In this document: in pieces, positions 1 through 8,073 of the stretch | Position numbering within the stretch: the stretch's first letter is position 1 | Layout: each line of letters opens with the position of its first letter | Assembly (NCBI GenBank): GCA_017454485.1 | Contig: JAFTCX010000028.1 | Coordinates: 1-53,354, forward strand | Source of the DNA: Clostridia bacterium | Lineage (GTDB): Bacteria > Bacillota > Clostridia > Oscillospirales > Acutalibacteraceae | DNA: 53,354 bases | Direction: 5' to 3' | The notes under the pieces: generated by a model | The model's database searches: none | What the model was told of the DNA's origin: nothing | What the model saw: only the letters and a program-made list of their open reading frames with translations | Translations under genes and position numbers: made by a program

Positions 1-229
1 GTTGATTTCCGGCGAAGATCAAACGCTGCTGATCGGGCGCAATGCCCTCTTTTTCCTGAATCTTCTGCTTGATATTCTCCACCGTATCGTTGGGTTCCAC
101 ATCGAGCGTGACGGTTTTGCCTGTCAGGGTACGCACAAAAATCTGCATGGCAAAGGCGTTGACGGAAAAGAGCGCCGTCAGCACAAGAACGAGCACGAGG
201 GTGAAAAGCTTTGTTACTGTTTTTTTCAT
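1..229 (-). CDS. Secreted ubiquitin homologue (3' end outside window)
   Basis: The 76 visible codons encode a signal peptide of about 27 residues (basic MKK start, Leu/Val-rich core, ending NAFA), then a sequence that begins [15 protein letters not shown] and continues through [16 protein letters not shown]. Against eukaryotic ubiquitin from memory, 39 of 49 residues match. Differences include K6R, S20N, A28Q, P37A and K48N. Lys11, Lys27, Lys29, Lys33, Leu8 and Ile44 are kept. The A-F-A site would release a mature protein starting exactly at ubiquitin Met1. Start ATG at 229 follows AGGAGA at 235-240. It lies 29 bp after the prfB stop with no terminator between, so prfB readthrough is likely. 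The C-terminal tail, which would decide whether it can be conjugated, is not visible. Function is unknown. Exported ubiquitin is known from Bacteroides fragilis; transfer from a eukaryote is an inference. Confidence 0.93.
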   Translation of the reverse strand, partial: MKKTVTKLFTLVLVLVLTALFSVNAFAMQIFVRTLTGKTVTLDVEPNDTVENIKQKIQEKEGIAPDQQRLIFAGNQ

Positions 230-258
230 GAGATTCTCCTTCTTCTTTTTATTCTTAT

Positions 259-1386
259 TTACTGCTCGCTGCTTTGCAGCGCGTCGAGCGACTGCTTTTT
301 CAGATAGGCGTTGATGAAGCCGTCCAGATCGCCGTCCATCACAGCGTTGATGTTGCCCATCTCGTAGCCCGTGCGGTGATCCTTCGCAAGCGTATACGGC
401 ATGAACACATAGGAACGGATCTGGCTGCCCCAGCCGATCTCCTTCTGGTCGCCCTTGATGTCCTCAATTTTATCCAGATGCTCGCGCTCCTTGATTTCGA
501 TGAGCTTGGACTTGAGCATACGCATACAGACCTCTCGGTTCTGATGCTGGCTGCGCTCCACCTGACAGGACACGACGATGCCCGTGGGAATATGGATCAA
601 GCGCACGGCGGAGGACGTTTTGTTGACCTTCTGTCCGCCTGCGCCGGAGGCACGGTAGACCTCCATTTTGATGTCTTCGGGCTTGATCTCGACCTCGATG
701 GTATCGTCAATTTCCGGCATGACCTCGAGCGAGGCGAAGGAGGTGTGGCGGCGTCCGGAGGAATCGAACGGCGACACGCGCACCAGACGGTGCACGCCCA
801 TTTCGCTCTTGAGATAGCCGTAGGCGTTTTCGCCCTCCACAACCACAACCGCAGATTTCAAGCCGGCCTCGTCGCCGTCCAGAAAATCCACCGTTGTGAA
901 CTTGTAGCCGTGCTTCGTCGCCCACTGGTTATACATACGGAACAGCATCTGGCACCAGTCCTGCGCCTCGGTTCCGCCTGCGCCGGCGTGGAAGGTCAAA
1001 ATGGCGTTCAGTCCGTCATATTCGCCGGACAGCAGCGTGGCAAGCGTTTGCTTTTCCAGCTCGGCTTCCACAGCCTCCACGCTTTCGCGGCAGTCGTCAA
1101 GCAGATCAAGATCGCCCTCCTCGTCGGAAAGCTCGATCATCACCAGCGCGTCGTCAAACGCGGTCTTCAGGTCGTTATAGGCTTTGATTTTGTTTTTGAG
1201 CATGGAGATGCGCTGCAGCACCTTTTGCGAGCCCGCAAGGTCGCCCCAAAACGCCTCGTCGGTCGTTTTTGCTTCCAGCGTTTCCAGCTCCTGCTGCATC
1301 TCGCTCAGGCCGACCGCCGAAGCAAGCTCCTGCAGCGGCTTTTCGCTTTCCAGCAAACGTAAACGTAATTCTTCAAATTGAATCAT
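259..1386 (-). CDS. prfB: Peptide chain release factor 2
   Basis: Class I release factor that recognises UGA and UAA stop codons and triggers peptidyl-tRNA hydrolysis in the ribosome. The 375-residue protein has the RF2-type anticodon tripeptide in [14 protein letters not shown] and the catalytic GGQ motif in [15 protein letters not shown]. The start is ATG at 1386, opening [13 protein letters not shown], with AGGAAA about 8 bases upstream; an in-frame extension to 1446 has no ribosome binding site. The gene is in a single frame: the usual in-frame UGA programmed frameshift near codon 25 is absent, so autoregulation by frameshifting is not expected. The secreted ubiquitin gene follows 29 bp downstream. 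Confidence 0.96.
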   Translation of the reverse strand: MIQFEELRLRLLESEKPLQELASAVGLSEMQQELETLEAKTTDEAFWGDLAGSQKVLQRISMLKNKIKAYNDLKTAFDDALVMIELSDEEGDLDLLDDCRESVEAVEAELEKQTLATLLSGEYDGLNAILTFHAGAGGTEAQDWCQMLFRMYNQWATKHGYKFTTVDFLDGDEAGLKSAVVVVEGENAYGYLKSEMGVHRLVRVSPFDSSGRRHTSFASLEVMPEIDDTIEVEIKPEDIKMEVYRASGAGGQKVNKTSSAVRLIHIPTGIVVSCQVERSQHQNREVCMRMLKSKLIEIKEREHLDKIEDIKGDQKEIGWGSQIRSYVFMPYTLAKDHRTGYEMGNINAVMDGDLDGFINAYLKKQSLDALQSSEQ

Positions 1387-1425
1387 GGCAATGGTTTCCT
1401 TTCTGCCGAACAATATACAGATTAT

Positions 1426-1453
1426 ATTATACACGAATATTTCCAATGTGCAA
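1426..1453 (-). promoter_or_regulatory. Predicted sigma-A promoter of prfB-ubiquitin unit
   Basis: On the minus strand TTGCAC and TATAAT are separated by 16 bp, about 40 bp upstream of the prfB start. It is divergent from the promoter at 1507-1534. Confidence 0.6.
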
Positions 1454-1506
1454 CCATAATTTCAAAATTATTTTCGCGGAAAAACGCACAAAATACTGAA
1501 AACCGA

Positions 1507-1534
1507 TTGCTTTTTTTCAGAAAAGCGGTACAAT
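1507..1534 (+). promoter_or_regulatory. Predicted promoter of the RING-like gene
   Basis: TTGCTT and TACAAT with a 16-bp spacer end 32 bp before the start codon at 1567. Confidence 0.55.
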
Positions 1535-1566
1535 AGAGAAAAAGAAACCCCTGAAAGGATTGTTCT

Positions 1567-2619
1567 ATGGACTATCGAAACCGAATTTGTGACGCCTGCG
1601 GTCTGCCCTTGCGCGAAGACGAAGACGTTGTGGTTTGCCCGGACTGCGGAACGCCGCAGCACCGCGCCTGTTTTGAAAAAAACGGGCAATGTATCCACGC
1701 CGACCGCCACGGCGAAAACTTTGATTGGAGCGCTGAAGCGGGCGAAGCGCCGATGCAAAAAAACGGCGCACGCTGCCCCGTCTGCGGCCACGAAAACGCG
1801 CCGAACGCCACCGAATGTGCGCGCTGCGGCCAGCCGTTTTCCGACGAAGCGCCCATGCTTTCACGCCCCTTTTCTCCGCAGCAAACCGTCAGCGCCGCCC
1901 GCCTTGTGGAGGATTTGTTTTTTGACGCGCCGAACGGCGAAGCGGAGCTTGCGCTTGACGACGACGAGCGCGAGCAGGTGGAATTTGTGCTCTCGCAGCG
2001 GATGCTGCAGGCCACGCCCGGCATGACCGAAGCGCAAACGCAGGAAAAGCTTTGCGGCCACCCCCTGCGGCAGGTGATGACGTTTCTTTCCTCCCATGCG
2101 CTCACCTTTGTCAATAAATTCCGCAAATTGGAAAACGGCAGCGCCTTCACCTGGAACTGGGCCGCGTTTTTCCTGACGCCCTATTGGTTCTTTTACCGCA
2201 AGCTCTATAAGCCCGGCATCGTGGTGCTGACCGTGCGCATCTGCCTTGCCATTGCAGTCTACGGCCCCGTCACCCGCGTGAGCGAGCTGATGATGACGCT
2301 CTCTCAAGCCGCGCAGGACGGTTCGCTCACCGAGGCGATGTATGCGTCCACCATGGAACAGATCAGCACCTATGCGCCGGTGATGATCGTTTCGCTCGGC
2401 GTCTTGCTGCTGCTGGCTTTTCTTTCCGGCCTGCTGGCCGACCGACTGTATCACCGCCATGTGCAGCGCACGCTCGACCGGCTCAAGCAACTGGAAAGCC
2501 GCGACGCCTTTTTGGTTCATTTTCTGCGAAACAGTGCGGTCAGTCCCCTGCTTGCCGCAGTGAGCTACGCCGCAATTTCCATCATTCCGAATCTGATTAT
2601 GACATTCGTTGTCCGTTAG
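1567..2619 (+). CDS. RING-like / zinc-ribbon membrane protein (Prok-RING_1 with DUF2628-like C-terminus)
   Basis: A 350-residue protein. The N-terminus carries a cross-brace-like Cys/His array: C8-x2-C11, C24-x2-C27, H32-x2-C35, then C42 and H44. This is the spacing expected of a prokaryotic RING-finger family. A separate zinc ribbon follows (C70, C73, C84, C87). After an acidic linker, three hydrophobic blocks at roughly 195-235, 275-300 and 323-350 resemble DUF2628 membrane proteins. ATG at 1567 has AAAGGA about 7 bases upstream. galU starts 10 bp after its stop, so the two are probably cotranscribed. From memory, the bacterial RING family is sometimes found near ubiquitin-system genes, which makes the secreted ubiquitin 1.3 kb away notable. 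The RING part should be cytosolic, however, while the ubiquitin is exported. E3 activity is not shown. Confidence 0.72.
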   Translation: MDYRNRICDACGLPLREDEDVVVCPDCGTPQHRACFEKNGQCIHADRHGENFDWSAEAGEAPMQKNGARCPVCGHENAPNATECARCGQPFSDEAPMLSRPFSPQQTVSAARLVEDLFFDAPNGEAELALDDDEREQVEFVLSQRMLQATPGMTEAQTQEKLCGHPLRQVMTFLSSHALTFVNKFRKLENGSAFTWNWAAFFLTPYWFFYRKLYKPGIVVLTVRICLAIAVYGPVTRVSELMMTLSQAAQDGSLTEAMYASTMEQISTYAPVMIVSLGVLLLLAFLSGLLADRLYHRHVQRTLDRLKQLESRDAFLVHFLRNSAVSPLLAAVSYAAISIIPNLIMTFVVR

Positions 2620-2629
2620 GAGGATCACC

Positions 2630-3511
2630 ATGAAAGTCAAAAAAGCAATCATTCCCGCTGCGGGACTCGGCACCCGGGTGCTGCCCGCCTCCAAATCCAT
2701 TCCGAAAGAGATGCTCAACATTGTGGATCGCCCCGCGATCCAATACATTGTGGAAGAGGCCGTTGCCGCCGGCATTGAGGACATCCTCATCATCACGAAC
2801 CGCGGCAAAGGCGCCATTGAGGACCATTTTGACCACGCGTTTGAGCTGGAAGCGAATCTCAAAAACGTACCCGGCAAGGAAAAAATATATGCCGACGTTG
2901 TTGCGCCGGCCAACATGGCGAACATCTACTTTTTGCGTCAGAAGGAAACAAAGGGTCTTGCCCACGCGATCCTTTGCGCAAAAAGCTTCATCGGCAACGA
3001 GCCGTTCGCCATCCTTTACGGCGACGACGTCACGGTCAACCCCGGCGGAACGCCCGTCATCGGCCAGCTTTGCGATTGCTTTGCGCAGTACGGCAAAGGC
3101 ATCGTCGGCGTGAAAGAGGTGCCGCGCAAGGATGTGAGCAAATACTGCTCGCTCGATGTCACGCCGGTCAAGGACCGCCTCATGGATGTGCACAACATCA
3201 TTGAAAAGCCGACGGAGGATCAGATCATCTCCTGCTATTCGATCCTCGGGCGCGTGGTGATGCCGCCGGAAATTTTCGACATCATTGCCCGCACGCCGGA
3301 GAACCCGAAGGCACACGAGGTCTACTTCACCGATTCCATGACCATCCTCGCCAAGGAAAGCGGCCTGCAGGCGCTTGATTTTGAGGGCACGCGTTTTGAC
3401 ATGGGCAACAAATTCGGCATTATGCAGGCGAACTGCGAACTGGCGCTGCAGCACGACGAGATCGGCGCGCAGTTCCGCGAATACATCAAGGCGCTGGCAA
3501 AGACGCTGTAA
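2630..3511 (+). CDS. galU: UTP-glucose-1-phosphate uridylyltransferase
   Basis: Makes UDP-glucose from UTP and glucose-1-phosphate for cell-envelope glycans and galactose interconversion; cytosolic. The 293-residue protein has the nucleotide-binding signature AAGLGTRVLPASKSIPKEML near the N-terminus, the internal KGLAHAILCA motif, and IEKPTEDQ typical of bacterial GalU. Length is normal. Start ATG at 2630 is preceded by GGAGGATCACC. The upstream RING-like gene ends at 2619, so translation may be coupled; a longer in-frame start inside that gene is not needed. Confidence 0.95.
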   Translation: MKVKKAIIPAAGLGTRVLPASKSIPKEMLNIVDRPAIQYIVEEAVAAGIEDILIITNRGKGAIEDHFDHAFELEANLKNVPGKEKIYADVVAPANMANIYFLRQKETKGLAHAILCAKSFIGNEPFAILYGDDVTVNPGGTPVIGQLCDCFAQYGKGIVGVKEVPRKDVSKYCSLDVTPVKDRLMDVHNIIEKPTEDQIISCYSILGRVVMPPEIFDIIARTPENPKAHEVYFTDSMTILAKESGLQALDFEGTRFDMGNKFGIMQANCELALQHDEIGAQFREYIKALAKTL

Positions 3512-3568
3512 AGTGCTCTGCTTGATTTTTGCAGCAATCACGCAACAGGAGAAAAAGGGGATTTTGCC

Positions 3569-4120
3569 ATGAAAAGATTCCTTCAGTCGATGGACACGAC
3601 GGTCTATGTAAAATTTTGGACGGTTGTATTTGCGTTTTTGATCACGATTTTTCCAAACAGTTCCACCATCGTGCTCGGGCACCACATCACACAAAACAGT
3701 GTGACGAATAACGCGCCGGTCATTGCCGAAGCGTTCAAAGAAAAAGACGCCGACCCGCTCCTTGCGCGTTTGTGCGCAAACATCAAAAGGAACGACCCGG
3801 ACGCCCAAGAACATCTCCGGGAGATGTTCGATCTCATACAGGGCGATGTGCAAGCAGCCGAATGGGAGCTTTGCTCCGGTCCGGTTTCGGCAGATCAGGA
3901 CAAAATCTGTCAGGCGAAGCTGGCCATTCATATTTTGGCAGACCGTCCGTATCAGGCGGATATTTGCTGGGAAATTTTGAACGAAGATCATATGGAAGAG
4001 GCCGGAATCAAAGCGATCATTCTGTCCGATGTTGCCCGGGGAGCAGATCAACCGGTTCGCCTGTTTGAGTTGAAAGCCACCGAGGGCGTCTACGCGCTGG
4101 ACGCAGAACCGACCCCATAA
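3569..4120 (+). CDS. Small membrane-anchored or exported protein of unknown function
   Basis: A 183-residue protein I cannot assign to a family. One hydrophobic segment at about residues 13-36 looks like an uncleaved signal anchor or signal peptide. The rest is hydrophilic and acidic, with two Cys residues near the middle and a Cys in an AIHILADRP-YQADICW stretch. A GGAGAAAAAGGGG purine-rich region precedes the ATG at 3569. It follows galU by 57 bp on the same strand and ends before a bidirectional terminator at 4178-4226. It may therefore be the last gene of the RING-like/galU unit. Confidence 0.7.
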   Translation: MKRFLQSMDTTVYVKFWTVVFAFLITIFPNSSTIVLGHHITQNSVTNNAPVIAEAFKEKDADPLLARLCANIKRNDPDAQEHLREMFDLIQGDVQAAEWELCSGPVSADQDKICQAKLAIHILADRPYQADICWEILNEDHMEEAGIKAIILSDVARGADQPVRLFELKATEGVYALDAEPTP

Positions 4121-4177
4121 CCGGACGCGGCAAAAACGGGGCTGCTGCGTTTTTCAAAACAACCGAAACATAAACAT

Positions 4178-4226
4178 AAAACAGCGCTTATCGGCAAGAA
4201 CCGTCTTGCAGGTAAGCGCTGTTTTT
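4178..4226. terminator. Bidirectional intrinsic terminator
   Basis: AAAACAGCGCTTA pairs with TAAGCGCTGTTTTT, and an inner GCAAGA/TCTTGC stem adds to it. It serves both the gene ending at 4120 and the convergent epimerase ending at 4229. Confidence 0.88.
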
Positions 4227-4228
4227 AT

Positions 4229-5227
4229 TCACTGTTTTTTTGCGTTCTTTTCTTTGATCCAAGCCACGGTGTCGCGCAGCGATTCATACGCCGACATCGG
4301 CGCGTAGCCAAGATCCGCCGCCGCCTTTTCATAGCTGAAATTGCAGTTTTCGCAGATTTTGTTCAGCGAGAACGGCGTCACGACCGGCGGCAGCTTCATC
4401 AGCTTGAAAAACACCGCAATGGCCGGACAAAGGCGCAGCATGGTCTTTTTGCCAAGCCCGATTTTCGGCGGCTTTTTCCCGTTGATTTTTGCAAGCGTCC
4501 CAATGAATTCCTCCACAGAAAGGCGCTCGCCGCAAAGGTAATAGCATTCGCCGCCGCGTCCCTTTTCCGCAGCAGCGATCATACCGTCTGCCACGTCGCG
4601 CACATCAACGAAATTATAACCGCCGAAGGTCAGCGTGACCGGAAACAGCCCCTTCAGATACAGCTCGATCATTGTGCACACGCTGTTGGTGCCGTAGATG
4701 TCGTTCGGGCCGATGCAGCAGCTCGGCTGTACCACGACGGTTTTCAGCGTCTCGTCGTTGGCATCCATCACGAACTGGCTCGCCGCCGCCTTGGATTTTC
4801 CGTAGGCGCCCACAATGCGGTCGGGATCGAACGAGGTCGGCTCAACGATCTTTTCCATATCGTCCGACACCGGCACACAGTCCACGGACGAAACATACAC
4901 AAGGTTTTTCACGCCGCATTTTTTGCAGGCGGCAACCACGTTTTTGGTGCCCTCAAAGTTCACCTTCCAAACAAGCTCGTCGCGCTCGCCGGTAATATCC
5001 ACAATCCCGGCCACATGATACACCGTTTCCGCGCCGGCAAAAGTCTTTTCCAGATAGTCCGGATCCGTGATGTTGCCGATGCATTTTTCAAAGCCGAGAT
5101 GATCGAATTCGGTGCAGTCAAAGAGCATGGCAAGGCGCACATCCTCTCCGCGTTCGGCAAGCGCGTGCACAAGCGCATAGCCGAGATATCCGTTTGCGCC
5201 GGTGACGACGCTCAAGTGATTTGCCAT
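4229..5227 (-). CDS. NAD(P)-dependent epimerase/dehydratase (extended SDR, 3-beta-HSD-like)
   Basis: A 332-residue extended short-chain dehydrogenase. The Rossmann motif TGANGYLG lies at residues 9-16, and the catalytic Tyr-x3-Lys is seen in YGKSKAAASQF. NAD-binding and membrane-sugar or steroid-type dehydrogenases share this arrangement, so the substrate cannot be told from sequence alone. Start ATG at 5227 follows GGAGGATAAACCT. Upstream in-frame sequence to 5446 is inside the hairpin block and has no coding character. It stands alone, convergent with the preceding gene. Confidence 0.86.
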   Translation of the reverse strand: MANHLSVVTGANGYLGYALVHALAERGEDVRLAMLFDCTEFDHLGFEKCIGNITDPDYLEKTFAGAETVYHVAGIVDITGERDELVWKVNFEGTKNVVAACKKCGVKNLVYVSSVDCVPVSDDMEKIVEPTSFDPDRIVGAYGKSKAAASQFVMDANDETLKTVVVQPSCCIGPNDIYGTNSVCTMIELYLKGLFPVTLTFGGYNFVDVRDVADGMIAAAEKGRGGECYYLCGERLSVEEFIGTLAKINGKKPPKIGLGKKTMLRLCPAIAVFFKLMKLPPVVTPFSLNKICENCNFSYEKAAADLGYAPMSAYESLRDTVAWIKEKNAKKQ

Positions 5228-5277
5228 AGGTTTATCCTCCATTTTTTCATAACTATAGCATAAAATCGAAAAAATGC

Positions 5278-5482
5278 AAGCGCTGCATATGCGCTTCTGC
5301 CGTGCAAAGCTGCGCTTTGCGCGGCACCGCGGCGGCGGAACCGCGCTGCTGCGCAGCAGCGCGGAATCGAAGGCGACCGCCTTCGATTTGCCCCGTGCAG
5401 CGCACGGGGCATTCCGCCGCCGCCTTTTCGCCGTTTTGCAACGCAAAACGGCGAAAAAAAGCTGCGGCCTTCAGCCGCAGCT
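5278..5482. repeat. Block of consecutive perfect hairpins
   Basis: About 200 bp between the epimerase and gap genes is almost wholly inverted repeats with 2-7 nt loops. The arms are at 5278-5296, 5299-5325, 5341-5364 (24-bp perfect palindrome), 5366-5387, 5391-5409, 5430-5452 and 5460-5482. Longer arms (GCGGCGGCGGAA near 5329-5340 and its complement near 5412-5423) allow a nested cloverleaf. Only the last hairpin has an obvious role, as the gap terminator. Confidence 0.85.
5453..5482 (-). terminator. Terminator of gap
   Basis: On the minus strand AGCTGCGGC-TGAAG-GCCGCAGCT is followed by a run of seven T, starting 16 bp after the gap stop codon. Confidence 0.88.
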
Positions 5483-5497
5483 CCAGCGCTTTTTTAA

Positions 5498-6532
5498 TTA
5501 CAGCTCTGCGAAATATTTGATCGTGCGGACCATCTGAGAGGTGTAGGAGTTCTCGTTGTCATACCAGGAGACAACCTGAACCTCATAGAGACCGTCGCCG
5601 AGGTCGATGACCATGGTCTGGGTCGCATCAAACAGAGAACCGAACTTCATGCCGATGACGTCGGAGGAGACGATGGGATCTTCGTTGTAGCCGAAGGATT
5701 CGCTTGCAGCAGCCTTCATAGCAGCGTTGATGCCTTCCTTGGTCACGTTTTCGCCCTTGACAACAGCGGTCAGGATCGTGGTGGAGCCGGTGGGCACGGG
5801 CACGCGCTGAGCGGAGCCGATGAGCTTACCGTTGAGTTCCGGAATGACAAGGCCGATCGCTTTTGCAGCGCCGGTGGAGTTGGGAACGATGTTCGCAGCG
5901 CCGGCACGGGCTCTTCTGAGGTCGCCCTTTCTGTGCGGGCCGTCCAGGATCATCTGATCGCCGGTATAAGCGTGGATGGTGCTCATGATACCGCTCTGGA
6001 TGGCAGCATAATCGTTGAGCGCCTTTGCCATGGGAGCCAGGCAGTTCGTGGTGCAGGAAGCAGCGGAGATGATCTGATCGTCAGAAGTCAGAGTGTCATT
6101 GTTCACGCTGAAAACGATGGTCTTGAGGTCGTTGCCGGCCGGAGCGGAAATAACAACCTTTTTCGCGCCTGCGTTGATGTGTGCCATGCTCTTTTCCTTG
6201 GAGCAATAGAAACCTGTGCACTCAAGGACAACGTCAACACCGATTTCGCCCCAGGGCAGCTCGGCAGCGTTCGCCTTTGCATAGATGGTGAGCACTTTGC
6301 CGTCCACGGTGATGGTGCCGGCTTCGTCATCTGCAGTCACGGTGTGAAGATTTTCGCCGATTTTGCCGCAGTAGCCGCCTTGTGCGGTATCGTACTTGAG
6401 CAGGTGTGCGAGCATGGACGGTTTGGTAAGATCGTTGATCGCAACGACTTCATAACCTTCCGCGCCGAACATCTGACGGAACGCGAGACGACCGATACGG
6501 CCAAAGCCGTTGATTGCAACTTTCACTGACAT
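5498..6532 (-). CDS. gap: Glyceraldehyde-3-phosphate dehydrogenase, type I
   Basis: Glycolytic enzyme that oxidises glyceraldehyde-3-phosphate to 1,3-bisphosphoglycerate with NAD in the cytosol. The 344-residue protein has the NAD-binding NGFGRIGR at residues 9-16 and the catalytic Cys160 in [12 protein letters not shown], followed by the conserved HAYTGDQ segment. Length is normal. ATG at 6532 has GGAGGTAAATCTT upstream. It is monocistronic, with a strong promoter at 6579-6607 and a terminator at 5453-5482. Confidence 0.97.
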   Translation of the reverse strand: MSVKVAINGFGRIGRLAFRQMFGAEGYEVVAINDLTKPSMLAHLLKYDTAQGGYCGKIGENLHTVTADDEAGTITVDGKVLTIYAKANAAELPWGEIGVDVVLECTGFYCSKEKSMAHINAGAKKVVISAPAGNDLKTIVFSVNNDTLTSDDQIISAASCTTNCLAPMAKALNDYAAIQSGIMSTIHAYTGDQMILDGPHRKGDLRRARAGAANIVPNSTGAAKAIGLVIPELNGKLIGSAQRVPVPTGSTTILTAVVKGENVTKEGINAAMKAAASESFGYNEDPIVSSDVIGMKFGSLFDATQTMVIDLGDGLYEVQVVSWYDNENSYTSQMVRTIKYFAEL

Positions 6533-6578
6533 AAGATTTACCTCCGAAAAATGATGATTGAAAAAAATTTTCGTGTAT

Positions 6579-6607
6579 ATATTAGCCTAAATTGCCTTTT
6601 TTTGCAA
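6579..6607 (-). promoter_or_regulatory. Predicted promoter of gap
   Basis: Minus strand TTGCAA and TAATAT with a 17-bp spacer, 47 bp upstream of the start codon. Confidence 0.65.
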
Positions 6608-6672
6608 CCAAAAATTGAAAAAAGATGCCCCGATTTTAAAAATTTGTGAATCTCAACCAAAAAGCTGTCGCT

Positions 6673-8073
6673 TCACAGTCCATTTTTCGCCGCACTGCTG
6701 CCGGCTGCAAAGGTCACGCGAAAGACCGTTCCCTCTTTCTCGCTGCTTTCGGCGGTGATGGTCGCACCGATGAGCGACGTGATCTGCTTGAGGATCGGCA
6801 GTCCCAGCCCGTGGCCGCTTTTGGAAGCGCGCACTTTGTCGCTGCGGTAAAACCGCTCAAACACATGCTCCAGATCCTCCGGGGCAATCACGGCGCCGAA
6901 ATTCTGCACGGTTAAAACAGCGTTCTTTTTTCCTGCCTGCAGCGTCACACGCACCCGGCCGCCGTCCGGCTCATATTTGAGCGCGTTGTCCAGCAAGCTG
7001 TTGCAGATGCGCTCGGCATATTCCGTTGTTGCAAGCGCACGCACCTCCTCTGCGATCGCGTCCTCAAGCGTGATGCCGCGGTCAAACGCCACGGATTCCA
7101 TTTGCAAAACCGCCTTTTCCGCCGCACTCGTCAGATCCACGGAAACGGTCTGCACGCCCTGCTGCATCGCCTCCAGCGACGAGAGCGAAAGCATTTCATG
7201 GATCATGCCCATCATGCCCTTGGCGGCGTCCTCTGTTGCATCCAGCCACTGTTGCTGCGAAGCGACGGTTTCCGTGGGATTGCTTTTCATGATGGAGTTG
7301 TTGGCAAGAATGACCGTGATCGGCGTTTTCAAATCGTGCGAAACGTCGTCCACAAACTGCCGCTGCAGCTCCATTGCGCGTTCCATCGGGCGCGCCGCCA
7401 GCTTTGACAGCCACAAGCTGATCAGCAGCAGCAGCCCCATCGCCAGCAGAAAGCCTGCGGCATACATAGCGAACACCCGCAGCAGCTGGTTGGTAAAGTA
7501 CGTCTCATTCGCAAGCGCGATCTTCCAGCCGCCGTCGGCGATCTCTTTGTAATAAAACAGCCCGAGCTCCCGCAGCTTTCCGAACGACGCCTCCTTTTCC
7601 AGCAAAGCCGCCACCGCCTCGTTGATCACGGCGTCATCGGTCGTTTCAACGCTCTTGGTGATGGAAATTTTTTCCGTCGCCGTGTCATAAAACGCTGTAA
7701 CGATCTTGTTGCGTTCCACGGAGACCAGCGCCTTTTTCATTGTCAGCGGCGCTTTTTCGCCCTTTTGCTCCGCCGGAACGCTTTCCGGCTTCTCCGGCGG
7801 TACGCCGTCCGCCGGATCCGGCTGCGGACCGGTCGGTTTTTCCGGCGGCGTTTCCTTTTCCGCTGTCTGTTCCGCACCGGCTGTTTCCTCCAGCGAGCGA
7901 AACTTTTCGTTTGGCGCGTCAAACAAATCCAACACCTGATTCATGGTGACGCGCACCTCTTTATATGCGCTTTGCACCTGCGTTACGCCAAGGCCCACAA
8001 GCACCGCCAGCAGCACGATGCCGACCAGAATCATGTTTGATACCACAAAGCGCCTGCGATAGCTGCTGAGCAT
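6673..8073 (-). CDS. Sensor histidine kinase, two transmembrane segments
   Basis: A 466-residue membrane kinase of the HPK1 type. TM1 is at about 13-35, and an extracytoplasmic sensor of about 160 residues contains a Pro/Glu-rich low-complexity linker near residues 65-110. TM2 is at about 195-220. The HisKA box FVDDVSHDLKTPITV has His246, the N box is SLLDNALKYEPDGG, and the G box is GHGLGLPIL. The start ATG at 8073 overlaps the stop of the upstream response regulator by one base (TGATG), so the two are translationally coupled. The signal sensed is unknown. Confidence 0.93.
   Translation of the reverse strand: MLSSYRRRFVVSNMILVGIVLLAVLVGLGVTQVQSAYKEVRVTMNQVLDLFDAPNEKFRSLEETAGAEQTAEKETPPEKPTGPQPDPADGVPPEKPESVPAEQKGEKAPLTMKKALVSVERNKIVTAFYDTATEKISITKSVETTDDAVINEAVAALLEKEASFGKLRELGLFYYKEIADGGWKIALANETYFTNQLLRVFAMYAAGFLLAMGLLLLISLWLSKLAARPMERAMELQRQFVDDVSHDLKTPITVILANNSIMKSNPTETVASQQQWLDATEDAAKGMMGMIHEMLSLSSLEAMQQGVQTVSVDLTSAAEKAVLQMESVAFDRGITLEDAIAEEVRALATTEYAERICNSLLDNALKYEPDGGRVRVTLQAGKKNAVLTVQNFGAVIAPEDLEHVFERFYRSDKVRASKSGHGLGLPILKQITSLIGATITAESSEKEGTVFRVTFAAGSSAAKNGL

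Noticed and set aside
1300-1386. Programmed frameshift site expected in prfB
   Set aside because: The gene reads through in one frame with no in-frame UGA near codon 25, so there is no frameshift here.
1-2619. A full bacterial ubiquitin pathway (E1, E2, JAB) in this window
   Set aside because: Only the ubiquitin and a RING-like protein are visible. No adenylating enzyme, E2 or JAB peptidase gene is seen, and the ubiquitin is exported, so a cytosolic conjugation operon is not supported.
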